From: Ferrimonas futtsuensis DSM 18154
GTDB taxonomy: Bacteria; Pseudomonadota; Gammaproteobacteria; Enterobacterales; Shewanellaceae
Assembly (NCBI RefSeq): GCF_000422645.1
Contig: NZ_AUGL01000017.1
Coordinates: 1 to 64,000 of the forward strand
Direction: 5' to 3'
DNA length: 64,000 bases
The notes beneath the pieces are model-generated. The model saw only the letters and a list, made by a program, of their open reading frames with translations, ran no database searches and was not told the origin of the DNA. Below, one piece after another: positions 17,647-24,969 of the stretch; position 1 is the stretch's first letter, and every line of letters begins with the position of its first letter. The position numbers were made by a program, and so were the translations under genes.

Positions 17647-19764
17647 TTAGAAGTAGTCATAACGGAACGTCAGGCCAAACTGGCGGGGATCGCCATAGCG
17701 CACGTACAGGTGCTCCTGCCAGCCGTCATTGGGTTCATTGCCAAAGGTAAAGCCTCGCACACCGTACTTCTCATCGGTGAGGTTGCGCCCCCACAGATAG
17801 AGGGCCCAGCGCTCCGCTTCATAGCCCAGCTTGGTGTTCCACAGCACGTAGGAGTCAGACTCGGCGTTGCTGGTGGCGGAGTCTGAGTAGTAATAGCTGT
17901 CCTGGCCATTGGCCACCAGATTAGCAAACCAGCCCAGATCATGGCGATAGGTGGCCCCCAGGTTGAACTGGTAGCTGGGGGAGTGAGCCAGTTCACGACC
18001 GCTGAGATCAACGGGGGTACCGTACTTGTCGTTGTAGATATAGTCGTCGTAGGAGGCATCCAGCAAGCCCAGGCTGCCGTACAGCTCCAGGTTGGCGGTC
18101 AGCGCCCAGCTGAAGTCCGCCTCCAGGCCATAGCTGGTGGAGCCGGTGGCATTGGTGGTGTACAGGAAGAAACGCTGCGGGTTATCGGGATCCTGGGTGG
18201 AAGCTTCCACCTGCTGGTCCTGCCTGTCCATATAGAACAGGGCCAGGTTGGTGGACAGGGCGCCATCCAGCCAGCCACTCTTCACGCCGACTTCGTAGTT
18301 GTACAGGGTCTCGTTGTCGAACTCCTTGGCGCCCGGCAGATTGGCCGGCACCTCCATGTTGAAGCCGCCGGCCTTGTAGCCGCGGGCAACGCGAACGTAG
18401 CCCAGGTGGTTGTCGCCAAGGAGGCGGCTGGCAGACAGGTGGCCGCCCCACATGGTCTCACTGGGAGAGAACGCCTCGCCGCTGTCATCGCTGTACTCGC
18501 TGCTGCGGTGCTCGATGCGCACGCCGGCGGAGAGGGTCCACTTACCCAGCTCGCTGTCCAGCTGACCGAAGATGGCGCTGTTGGTGGCCTCATAGTCGGA
18601 CTTGAGGAACACATCCTCCCAGCCGTTGTAGAAACTCTGCAGATCGTTGGACTCATCCAGCTTCATGGCATAGACGCCCACCAGCCAATCTGTGGTCCCA
18701 GCGAAGATGCGGCCATCGTCGCCAGAGACCAGTCGCAACTCCTGGCTGTAGGTGGTGCGCTCCTGATGTTTGTCCCACCAATAGTCATACTGGCAAGGCA
18801 CCGGCTGACCGGTTTCCCAGTCCTCGCACTGCAGATTGCTCCAGTAATCCGGGTTGGCCCAGTCGCCGTCGTAGGCATGACGGGCCTCGGTATCGGCAAA
18901 GCTGGTGACCGACACCAGAGACACGGCGCTGCTGGCCGCCCAGTTGAGCTTCAGAGACGCGCCGGTGGTGGTCTGGCTGTCTTCTCCGGGCTGGTCGGTC
19001 AGGGTGTCGAAACCATTGTTGTCCAGGGTCCAGGCGTCGTAGCCATTGTCCAGATCGGCGTGGAGCACCGTCAGATCCGCAGTCAGGCTGTCGCTGGCCA
19101 GCCAGCGCAGCTTGAGGCGCCCGGTCAACTCGTCACGCTCGTTGGTGTCGTCCCTACCCAGGTAGAGGTTGTCACGGAACCCGTTCTGCTGAGTCTGCTG
19201 CAGGGATGCGCGGTAGAGCAAGGTGTCGCTGGCGCTGCCGCTGGCGTAAGCGCCCAGGGCCATCAGGTCATCTTCGCCCAGGGTCACTTCGGTGCCCGCT
19301 TCGAAATTTTCGGTAGGGTCGTTGCTCTTCACATAGATAAGACCCGCCAGGGCGTTGGCACCGTAACGGGTCCCCTGAGGACCGCGCAGCACCTCCACCT
19401 GATCCAGGTCGAACAGGCTGGCGGCCATGCCGATGCCGGACAGGTCGATGTCGTCGACGATGAAGCCCACCGAGGCGTTGGGGGCGCCCTGATACTCCTC
19501 CTGCTCACCCACGCCCCGAATCTGAAAATAACGGGGACGGGAGGAGGCACCCGCCCAGCTCAGGTTGGGGATGTTCTTCAGCACATCTTCGAAATGCTCG
19601 CCCCCCTGCTCCTGCATGCGGGCGGTGTCGACCACGGTGACACTGGTGGGCAGACGGGCGATGTCGGCATCACGAAAATCTGCGTTGACGGTAATGGTTT
19701 CAATTTCTTGGGCCTGAATGGAACAGGAGACCGCAAGGGCAACAATGGAAAGCTTGGTGCGCAT
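17647..19764 (-). CDS. TonB-dependent receptor, probable thiamine uptake
   Basis: 705 residues. A signal peptide of about 19 residues is followed by a TonB box-like ETITVNA, a plug domain (DVLKNIPNLSWAGASSRPRY, VEVLRGPQGTRYGANALAGL) and a 22-stranded barrel ending in the outer-membrane terminal signature FGLTFRYDYF. It is the first gene behind the TPP riboswitch. This implies that it brings thiamine or a precursor across the outer membrane with energy from TonB-ExbBD. The sequence alone resembles many siderophore-type receptors; the ligand is inferred from context. Confidence 0.9.
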   Translation of the reverse strand: MRTKLSIVALAVSCSIQAQEIETITVNADFRDADIARLPTSVTVVDTARMQEQGGEHFEDVLKNIPNLSWAGASSRPRYFQIRGVGEQEEYQGAPNASVGFIVDDIDLSGIGMAASLFDLDQVEVLRGPQGTRYGANALAGLIYVKSNDPTENFEAGTEVTLGEDDLMALGAYASGSASDTLLYRASLQQTQQNGFRDNLYLGRDDTNERDELTGRLKLRWLASDSLTADLTVLHADLDNGYDAWTLDNNGFDTLTDQPGEDSQTTTGASLKLNWAASSAVSLVSVTSFADTEARHAYDGDWANPDYWSNLQCEDWETGQPVPCQYDYWWDKHQERTTYSQELRLVSGDDGRIFAGTTDWLVGVYAMKLDESNDLQSFYNGWEDVFLKSDYEATNSAIFGQLDSELGKWTLSAGVRIEHRSSEYSDDSGEAFSPSETMWGGHLSASRLLGDNHLGYVRVARGYKAGGFNMEVPANLPGAKEFDNETLYNYEVGVKSGWLDGALSTNLALFYMDRQDQQVEASTQDPDNPQRFFLYTTNATGSTSYGLEADFSWALTANLELYGSLGLLDASYDDYIYNDKYGTPVDLSGRELAHSPSYQFNLGATYRHDLGWFANLVANGQDSYYYSDSATSNAESDSYVLWNTKLGYEAERWALYLWGRNLTDEKYGVRGFTFGNEPNDGWQEHLYVRYGDPRQFGLTFRYDYF

Positions 19765-19831
19765 ATCCTTTAGACTTCTCTATTACTAAAAGGGAATACG
19801 ACCGGATTTTGGGCAGGGACTTCAAGGCTGG

Positions 19832-19916
19832 GCCTTTCCTACGCCGGTATTATCCGGATCAGGTTCGCGGGTTTTCCGACTGGAATCTCAGTATCTTTAC
19901 AGATACACCCCGAGGC
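19832..19916 (-). promoter_or_regulatory. TPP riboswitch (THI element)
   Basis: On the minus strand the conserved elements appear in order: CTCGGGGTG, then ACTGAGAT, then ACCCGCGAACCTGATC, then GGATAATACCGGCGTAGGAA. These are the two TPP-binding arms of the THI box. The element ends about 70 bases before the TonB receptor start. No strong terminator is seen between, so control is more likely at translation start than by termination. It should lower expression of the whole four-gene operon when TPP is plentiful. Confidence 0.95.
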
Positions 19917-20018
19917 AGCCTGCAGTATACCCCGCCCGCGCACCCTGAATCCACGCTGAATGGCGTCAACGCAGCATTTTTGCTCAGCAGCGACGACAAC
20001 AGCCGGGGGAAAAAACGA

Positions 20019-20046
20019 AAAAAGCCACTGAATCCAGTGGCTTTTT
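20019..20046. terminator. Bidirectional intrinsic terminator
   Basis: GCCACTG and CAGTGGC form a 7-bp stem flanked by A-rich sequence on the left and TTTTT on the right. On the minus strand it ends the ycfL-like gene group. Confidence 0.75.
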
Positions 20047-20065
20047 AGATCAATAAATTCGGTCT

Positions 20066-20458
20066 TTACTCATCCACCACCCGGCGGACACTGAGCTCAA
20101 ACTCCACCGCCCCCGGGCTCAGAGCCACCGCGCTGACCTGACGGCGCTCCCCGCCAGCCAGGTTGATGGCCCGCCAGCCGCGGTTGGCCGACTCCATCTC
20201 CCTGCCGGTTTCATCGAAGAACACGAAGCGATATTGCAGGTAGAGGTCGCCGTTGGATTTGGAGATCAGCTCCGCGCGTCCCTGCAGTCGCCCGGCCTGA
20301 ATCGACTTGTTCAGTTGCATCACCGACAGATCCCGCGCCAGAGCGGCGTTATCCACCTTGAGTTTCTCGGCGTCTGAGCGGGCCACCAGCCCCGAAGTCG
20401 TGGTCGTGCAACCACTGAGCACCAGACCAAGAAACAAAATCGATATCCAATGACGCAT
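20066..20458 (-). CDS. YcfL-like lipoprotein
   Basis: 130 residues from the ATG at 20458, with AGGAG at good spacing. The signal peptide ends in the lipobox LSGC (residue ~16), followed by TTTTSG. The C-terminal half (LYLQYRFVFFDETGREM, WRAINLAGGERRQVSAVAL) resembles the DUF1425/YcfL domain of small envelope lipoproteins. A central helix (VDNAALARDLSVMQL) precedes it. The role is unknown. It is likely the last gene of a unit with the two thioesterases (11-base gap). Confidence 0.72.
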   Translation of the reverse strand: MRHWISILFLGLVLSGCTTTTSGLVARSDAEKLKVDNAALARDLSVMQLNKSIQAGRLQGRAELISKSNGDLYLQYRFVFFDETGREMESANRGWRAINLAGGERRQVSAVALSPGAVEFELSVRRVVDE

Positions 20459-20469
20459 AACTGACTCTC

Positions 20470-20901
20470 CTAGTCGATGAGGAAGTGTGCCCTGGCCGTG
20501 GCGATGGGCTGTTTCCGATTGGTTTGCCAACAGCTTACCGAAACGTTGACCACTCGGCGACCCTGACGGGTGATGCGGCATTCGGCGAAGGTCTCTCGGG
20601 CATATCCGGCGCGCAGATAATCGATGGAGAAGTCCACGATCTTCGGTACCCGGGTGGTGTGCAATATCACCATCAGCTGGACCATGGCGGACATCTCCAT
20701 GAAACCGGCGATCACCCCGCCATGCAGTGCCGGCAGCATGGGGTTCCCCATGTTGTCCGGGTTATTGGGCAAACGGAACACCAGCTCCTCCCCCAACTGT
20801 TCACAGTTCATCCCCAGGTGCTGAGCGTAGGGAATCAACGCCAGCAGCTCGGTGTAATCTCTGTCGGCAACCGCCTGCTGGACTACGGGTTTGATGTTCA
20901 T
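20470..20901 (-). CDS. PaaI-family hotdog thioesterase
   Basis: 143 residues with the hotdog-fold signature HGGVIAGFMEMSAMVQL (the HGG motif at 80-82) and the following DFSIDYLRAGYA, as in PaaI/YdiI thioesterases that hydrolyse acyl- or aryl-CoA. The usual catalytic Asp or Glu after HGG is present as the Glu of GFMEMS. Its start overlaps the stop of the upstream paralogue by four bases (ATGA), so the two are probably made in equal amounts. The substrate is unknown. Confidence 0.85.
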   Translation of the reverse strand: MNIKPVVQQAVADRDYTELLALIPYAQHLGMNCEQLGEELVFRLPNNPDNMGNPMLPALHGGVIAGFMEMSAMVQLMVILHTTRVPKIVDFSIDYLRAGYARETFAECRITRQGRRVVNVSVSCWQTNRKQPIATARAHFLID

Positions 20902-21404
20902 GCCTTATCCTCCCCGAGCAGCGCATCACGGAAGGCCTCGGTCACCAGTTCAGGGCCGATGCGCATAAAGGAGCAGACCACCTGGGCGATGGGGTCGTCT
21001 ATGGACTCCTGATAAGCGATGCCACGGGTGAAGGCCACGGAGGAGGTCATTTTGAAACACTCCACCATGGCGTAGACAGGCTGGTCCGGCTTGGCGGCCT
21101 TCATGTAGTCCACCCGCAGATCCAGAGTCGGACACAGCTCCAGCTGCTCCTCCCGGGCATAGATGGCGCAGATCACCGCCGCACCTGATGCGGTGTCCAT
21201 CAGGGTGGTGATCACACCACCATGAAGCACCTTGGACTCGGGGTAACCCACCAGCTCAGACGCATAAGGCAGGCGCAGCAGAACATGGTGCTCACTGGCC
21301 TCCAGGCAATCAATGTTCAGCTTTCGGCATTGTGCCAGCTCATTGACGAAACGACCGGCCAAGTCGGTCAGGGGGAAAAATTCAGGGTTAACAGGTTGCA
21401 TCAC
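20898..21404 (-). CDS. PaaI-family hotdog thioesterase (upstream paralogue)
   Basis: 168 residues from a GTG at 21404, or from the ATG directly after it. The core motif HGGVITTLMDTASGAAV carries Asp in the catalytic place where the next gene has Glu. DLRVDYMKAAKPDQPV completes the hotdog pattern. It is coupled to its paralogue by a four-base overlap, suggesting a heteromeric or two-substrate thioesterase pair. The acyl-CoA substrate cannot be read from sequence. Confidence 0.85.
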   Translation of the reverse strand: MMQPVNPEFFPLTDLAGRFVNELAQCRKLNIDCLEASEHHVLLRLPYASELVGYPESKVLHGGVITTLMDTASGAAVICAIYAREEQLELCPTLDLRVDYMKAAKPDQPVYAMVECFKMTSSVAFTRGIAYQESIDDPIAQVVCSFMRIGPELVTEAFRDALLGEDKA

Positions 21405-21576
21405 AATGCTTGGAATTCCTTATCTTGGGGCTCTATCGAAGCAACATCAGTGTGCTTTTTTCTGCCTGAAAAACAGGGTTCAAGACAGCGATAAAGGATA
21501 TCACTGAAGCTCGTTTACCGCCATTTGGTGACCATCACCCCCAGTGTTCGAGTGGAAATCTATCGCTCCACCCCGC

Positions 21577-22017
21577 TTACCCCAGTCGTGACAGCAACTG
21601 CTGGCACAGCGCCTTGAGCTGGCCGGCCTCCTCTGACGACAGGCCGGCCCGGCAGGCCATGGTCTGGGGAACCTCTTTCGCATGCTCTTTCAGCGCTTTG
21701 CCTTCATTGGTGAGGGTGATCACCCTCACCCGCTCATCCTGCTGACTGCGACCGCGAATCACCAACCCCTTGCCCTCGAGCCTCTTCAGAAGCGGGGTCA
21801 GGGTGCCAGAGTCCAGAGTCAGCTTCTCCCCAAGGTCCTTTACGCTCATGCTCTGGTGCTGCCAGATCAGCATCATCACCATGTACTGAAGATAGGTGAG
21901 ATCCAGCTTATCCAACAGAGGGCGATAGGCCCTGACCACCGCATTGGCCGCACTGTAGAGGGGAAAACAGACCTGATTCTCAAACATCAGCTCCGGGCAA
22001 CCTGTGTCCTGACTCAT
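21577..22017 (-). CDS. ohrR: MarR-family regulator, OhrR type
   Basis: 146 residues from the ATG at 22017. The N-terminal segment NQVCFPLYSAANAVVRAY holds the reactive cysteine (residue 17) that OhrR oxidises when it meets organic hydroperoxides. It is followed by LTYLQYMVMMLIWQ and the winged helix (LGEKLTLDSGTLTPLLKRLE, RSQQDERVRVITLT). OhrR normally represses ohr. Here no ohr gene is in the window; a MAPEG gene is divergent. Two matching palindromes lie in the shared promoter region. Confidence 0.88.
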   Translation of the reverse strand: MSQDTGCPELMFENQVCFPLYSAANAVVRAYRPLLDKLDLTYLQYMVMMLIWQHQSMSVKDLGEKLTLDSGTLTPLLKRLEGKGLVIRGRSQQDERVRVITLTNEGKALKEHAKEVPQTMACRAGLSSEEAGQLKALCQQLLSRLG

Positions 22018-22031
22018 AAACAACCCCACAA

Positions 22032-22050
22032 TATAATTGTGCACAATATA
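22032..22050. promoter_or_regulatory. Probable OhrR operator, site 1
   Basis: TATAATTGTGCACAATATA is a near-perfect palindrome with core ATTGTGCACAAT, 15 bases upstream of the ohrR start codon. Its position could block ohrR transcription. Confidence 0.6.
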
Positions 22051-22078
22051 GTTGATCTATGGACTGGCCTCAATTAAC

Positions 22079-22090
22079 ATTGCGCACAAT
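22079..22090. promoter_or_regulatory. Probable OhrR operator, site 2
   Basis: ATTGCGCACAAT differs from the core of site 1 in one base. Its centre is 43 bases from that of site 1, four helical turns, and 31 bases before the MAPEG start codon. Paired sites suit a MarR-family dimer acting on both divergent genes. Confidence 0.55.
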
Positions 22091-22120
22091 TCAATTGCCA
22101 GCTATTCAAATGGAGTCCCC

Positions 22121-22540
22121 ATGTTCGAACACTACAGTCTCTCCCTTGCCGCCCTGCTGCTGATGCTGGCGACCATGATGGTTCAAACCCTGGTCGCCAT
22201 GGTGGCCCATCGTAAACAGGCCCACTACGTGCCCGGGATCGTGGACGATGCGCTGAGTCACGACTCCTTTGTGTTTCGCAGTCACCGTACCTATCAGAAC
22301 TCCCTGGAAAATGTGCCTATGATGGCCCTGAGTCTGCTGGCTGCCATGGCTGCGGGGTTGAATCCCTTTATCCTGGGCGTCATCGCCTGGATATTTGCCC
22401 TGGCGCGCATCATTCACATGGCTCTCTATTACGCCATCGCCACCGAGCGCAATCCCAGCCCCCGCAGCTACTTCTTCCTGATCGGCCTGCTGTGTAATCT
22501 CGTACTGCTGATGCTGATGGCAATGACGCTGCTGAGCTAG
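22121..22540 (+). CDS. MAPEG family membrane protein
   Basis: 139 residues from the ATG at 22121 (GGAG upstream). Four membrane helices and the MAPEG pattern FRSHRTYQNSLENVPMMAL match membrane-associated proteins of eicosanoid and glutathione metabolism. Bacterial members often have glutathione transferase or peroxidase activity toward lipid hydroperoxides. Divergence from ohrR across two palindromes suggests that it takes the place of Ohr in defence against organic peroxides. Confidence 0.85.
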   Translation: MFEHYSLSLAALLLMLATMMVQTLVAMVAHRKQAHYVPGIVDDALSHDSFVFRSHRTYQNSLENVPMMALSLLAAMAAGLNPFILGVIAWIFALARIIHMALYYAIATERNPSPRSYFFLIGLLCNLVLLMLMAMTLLS

Positions 22541-22699
22541 CACCACACATTGGGGCTCCGGGTCACGCCAACCTGGCGGCGGTTAGGCGGCCCGGGACGA
22601 ATCCCTTCGGTAACGTCGCGCTTCCCATTTCAACTACGACGATCTACAGTCGCTGTAACAGCTTAATTTTTAGTCTTTATTTTGAGTCGGAGTCACACT

Positions 22700-23620
22700 A
22701 TGGGCTGCTCACTGATCCTGCATCACTACCCGCTTTCTCCCTTTTCCGAGAAGATACGCCTGATGCTGGGGGCAGCTGACCTGCACTGGAAATCGCTGCT
22801 GGTCTCCCCCCTGCCTCCGAGGCCCGCTACCGGCCCCCTCACCGGCGGCTATCGCCGCATTCCGGTCGCCCAATTCGGGGCCGATATGGTGTGTGACAGC
22901 CAGTTGATTGCCGAAGAGATAAGTCAGATCAGTGCGAAGCCTTTTCTGGCGCCCTCCAGCGCCAGTAAGGAGGCGACGGAGCTCGCCGCAGTTGCCGAGT
23001 CCACCCTGTTTTTCGATGCCGCCTCCCTGGTGCCACCCAAGCAGGCACTGAGTGAACTCAAGCGACACCTGTCGTTGTTTGATACCGCCCGTTTTCTCTG
23101 GGATCGCCTCGGCATCGCCCGGGAAACCCGGAGCAAGCTGACGGTGGCGGAGGGCGCAAAACGCTTTCGTGCAACACTGGCGCAGTTGGACCAGCAGATT
23201 CAGGGCGAGTTTCTCTTTGGCGATCGCCCCGGCCATGCCGACTTTGCCCTCTACCACCCGCTGTGGTTCCTCAGCCAGGTCGGTGCCGTCCCCCTGTCAC
23301 CCAAGCTGACCCGGCTCAGCGCCTGGTACGACCGCATGAGCCTATTTGGTCATGGCCATCACCAGCTCATCAGCGCCAAAGACGCCTTGGCGGTCGCCGC
23401 CGCTTCCCAACCCAGGGGGATCCTTCCGGAGTTTCGCGCCCACCCGGATATTGGCAAAGAGGTCATCATCTCACCCACGGACTACGCCAAGGCGGGCACC
23501 CGGGGGCAATTGGCCGGTGTCAGTGACCAGCGCTGGATACTCCGGCGGGAAACCGGCCGATTCGGAACAGTTCATGTTCACTTCCCCCGACAGGGCTACC
23601 GGTTAAGCAGTAAGGGCTAA
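22700..23620 (+). CDS. Glutathione S-transferase family protein
   Basis: 306 residues from the ATG at 22700, with GGAG seven bases upstream. The N-terminal thioredoxin-like half has LILHHYPLSPFSEKIRLML, where the SPFSEK motif replaces the more usual catalytic Cys or Ser-Tyr region. The middle has FLFGDRPGHADFALYHPLW, the helical-domain N-capping motif of GSTs. An added ~90-residue C-terminal part (after MSLFGHGHHQ) is not part of the standard 200-residue fold. The substrate is unknown. Confidence 0.8.
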   Translation: MGCSLILHHYPLSPFSEKIRLMLGAADLHWKSLLVSPLPPRPATGPLTGGYRRIPVAQFGADMVCDSQLIAEEISQISAKPFLAPSSASKEATELAAVAESTLFFDAASLVPPKQALSELKRHLSLFDTARFLWDRLGIARETRSKLTVAEGAKRFRATLAQLDQQIQGEFLFGDRPGHADFALYHPLWFLSQVGAVPLSPKLTRLSAWYDRMSLFGHGHHQLISAKDALAVAAASQPRGILPEFRAHPDIGKEVIISPTDYAKAGTRGQLAGVSDQRWILRRETGRFGTVHVHFPRQGYRLSSKG

Positions 23621-23793
23621 GGCGCCATGTAGACAACGCGGTCGGTTGGGACTATACCCAATGGCAGTGTTGCTATGGCTCTGAGTTCCCTAACCACTTC
23701 TGTTGGATGATTCAGTCTGGATTCAGTCGGTGGGCTATAGCCTTTGCTGCCCCTTTTCAGGCCCCCTTAACCGTCGTTCAACAGGAGCATGAG

Positions 23794-24378
23794 ATGATCC
23801 GCTTTAAACTGAATACCCTGGCGTTGGTTGGCGCCTCTGCCTTGCTGTTTGGCTGTGCCACCGGCAACACCCCGGAAGACAAGAAGGCCCATGCCCACAA
23901 GGAAGCGCAGTCCGCCCTGTCCAAGATCGTTACCGAGCACCCACAGGCAAAAACCGATATGAACAAGGGCGTGGCCCACCTGATCTGCACCGGCAGCGAC
24001 AGCTACCTGTTTGCCCTGTCCAGCGGCGGCGGCATCTGCGAACTGAACGAGGGCGGCAAGCTCTCCTACTGGCGATTTGCCTCCGCCGGAGCCGGCGCAG
24101 GCATCGGCTGGAAGAAGGTGGCCTATGTGCAAATTTTTCTCAATCAGGATGCGGTGACCCGCTTCAAGGAAGCCGGTTTTGACGGTCAGGCCCGGGCGGA
24201 AGCCAGTGCCAAGCTGGAAGACACCGACAGCCAGGCGTCGGCCAATCAATCGATGGATGTGGAGGGGATCATCACCTATCAGGTCAATCTGATGGGCGCC
24301 GCCGCCCAGGCCACGGTGCAGGGGTTCAAGTTCTGGCAGACGGACTTTACCGAGGACTTCGTGCAGAACGCGGGCTAA
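23794..24378 (+). CDS. Lipoprotein, possibly of the YSC84/SYLF type
   Basis: 194 residues from the ATG at 23794 (AGGAG six bases upstream). The lipobox LFGC lies near residue 20. The mature part has a glycine-rich core (SSGGGICELNEGG, ASAGAGAGIGWKKVAYVQIF) and a terminal INTYQ-like VNLMGAAAQATVQGFKFW, which recalls lipid-binding SYLF domains. The match is by eye only and it could be an unrelated lipoprotein. It is monocistronic with a strong terminator. Confidence 0.65.
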   Translation: MIRFKLNTLALVGASALLFGCATGNTPEDKKAHAHKEAQSALSKIVTEHPQAKTDMNKGVAHLICTGSDSYLFALSSGGGICELNEGGKLSYWRFASAGAGAGIGWKKVAYVQIFLNQDAVTRFKEAGFDGQARAEASAKLEDTDSQASANQSMDVEGIITYQVNLMGAAAQATVQGFKFWQTDFTEDFVQNAG

Positions 24379-24393
24379 CAACCGCGGGCAAAA

Positions 24394-24425
24394 CAAAAAA
24401 AGCAGCCGGCCGGCTGCTTTTTTTT
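24394..24425. terminator. Strong intrinsic terminator between convergent genes
   Basis: AGCAGCCG and CGGCTGCT pair with a two-base centre; A7 lies before and T8 after. It can act for both the lipoprotein gene and the convergent hinT gene. Confidence 0.88.
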
Positions 24426-24436
24426 CAAAAGGTCTG

Positions 24437-24787
24437 CTACACCGCCAGCATCGGCCCCAGGGGCTTGCCACCGAGCAGGTGCATGTGGATGTGGAACACC
24501 TCCTGACCGCCGTGCTGGTTGCAGTTGATGATCAGCCGGTAGCCATCCTCATCGATGCCGGCTTCCTTGGCCAGCTTGGCGGCCACGGTCACCATTCTGC
24601 CCAGGGCGGGCTCATCCGCCGCCTTAACGTCGTTCAGGGTGGGGATCAGGATATTGGGGACAATCAGCACATGCTGAGGTGCTCTGGGGCTGATGTCCTT
24701 GAAGGCGGTGACCAAATCGTCCTGGTAGAGGATCTCTGCCGGGATCTCTCGACGGATAATTTTGGAAAAGATGGTTTCTTCGGCCAT
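24437..24787 (-). CDS. hinT: HIT-family purine nucleoside phosphoramidase
   Basis: 116 residues. The histidine triad appears as [11 protein letters not shown] near the C terminus. The start [20 protein letters not shown] is typical of HinT. The enzyme hydrolyses AMP-lysine-type phosphoramidates and sulfamates such as those made by aminoacyl-tRNA synthetases. It is a single housekeeping gene. Confidence 0.94.
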   Translation of the reverse strand: MAEETIFSKIIRREIPAEILYQDDLVTAFKDISPRAPQHVLIVPNILIPTLNDVKAADEPALGRMVTVAAKLAKEAGIDEDGYRLIINCNQHGGQEVFHIHMHLLGGKPLGPMLAV

Positions 24788-24969
24788 TTTACAGGCTCCC
24801 GCTAGTCGGTTTTGTCCAAGAATCTCAGTATACTTGGCAAATCAAAGTTAGGGAAACCACCACACAAGGAATCGGCCACCGATTCGGCACTCCCGCAGGA
24901 GTACAAGGGTTTACCCTCGAGGACCGCGTCCGTCACACACTCCGGACCAAGCCAAAGGATACCAAGACC

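Noticed and set aside
17941-19773. A 610-codon plus-strand frame
   Set aside because: It is the antisense shadow of the TonB receptor gene; its product is low in complexity and has no family.
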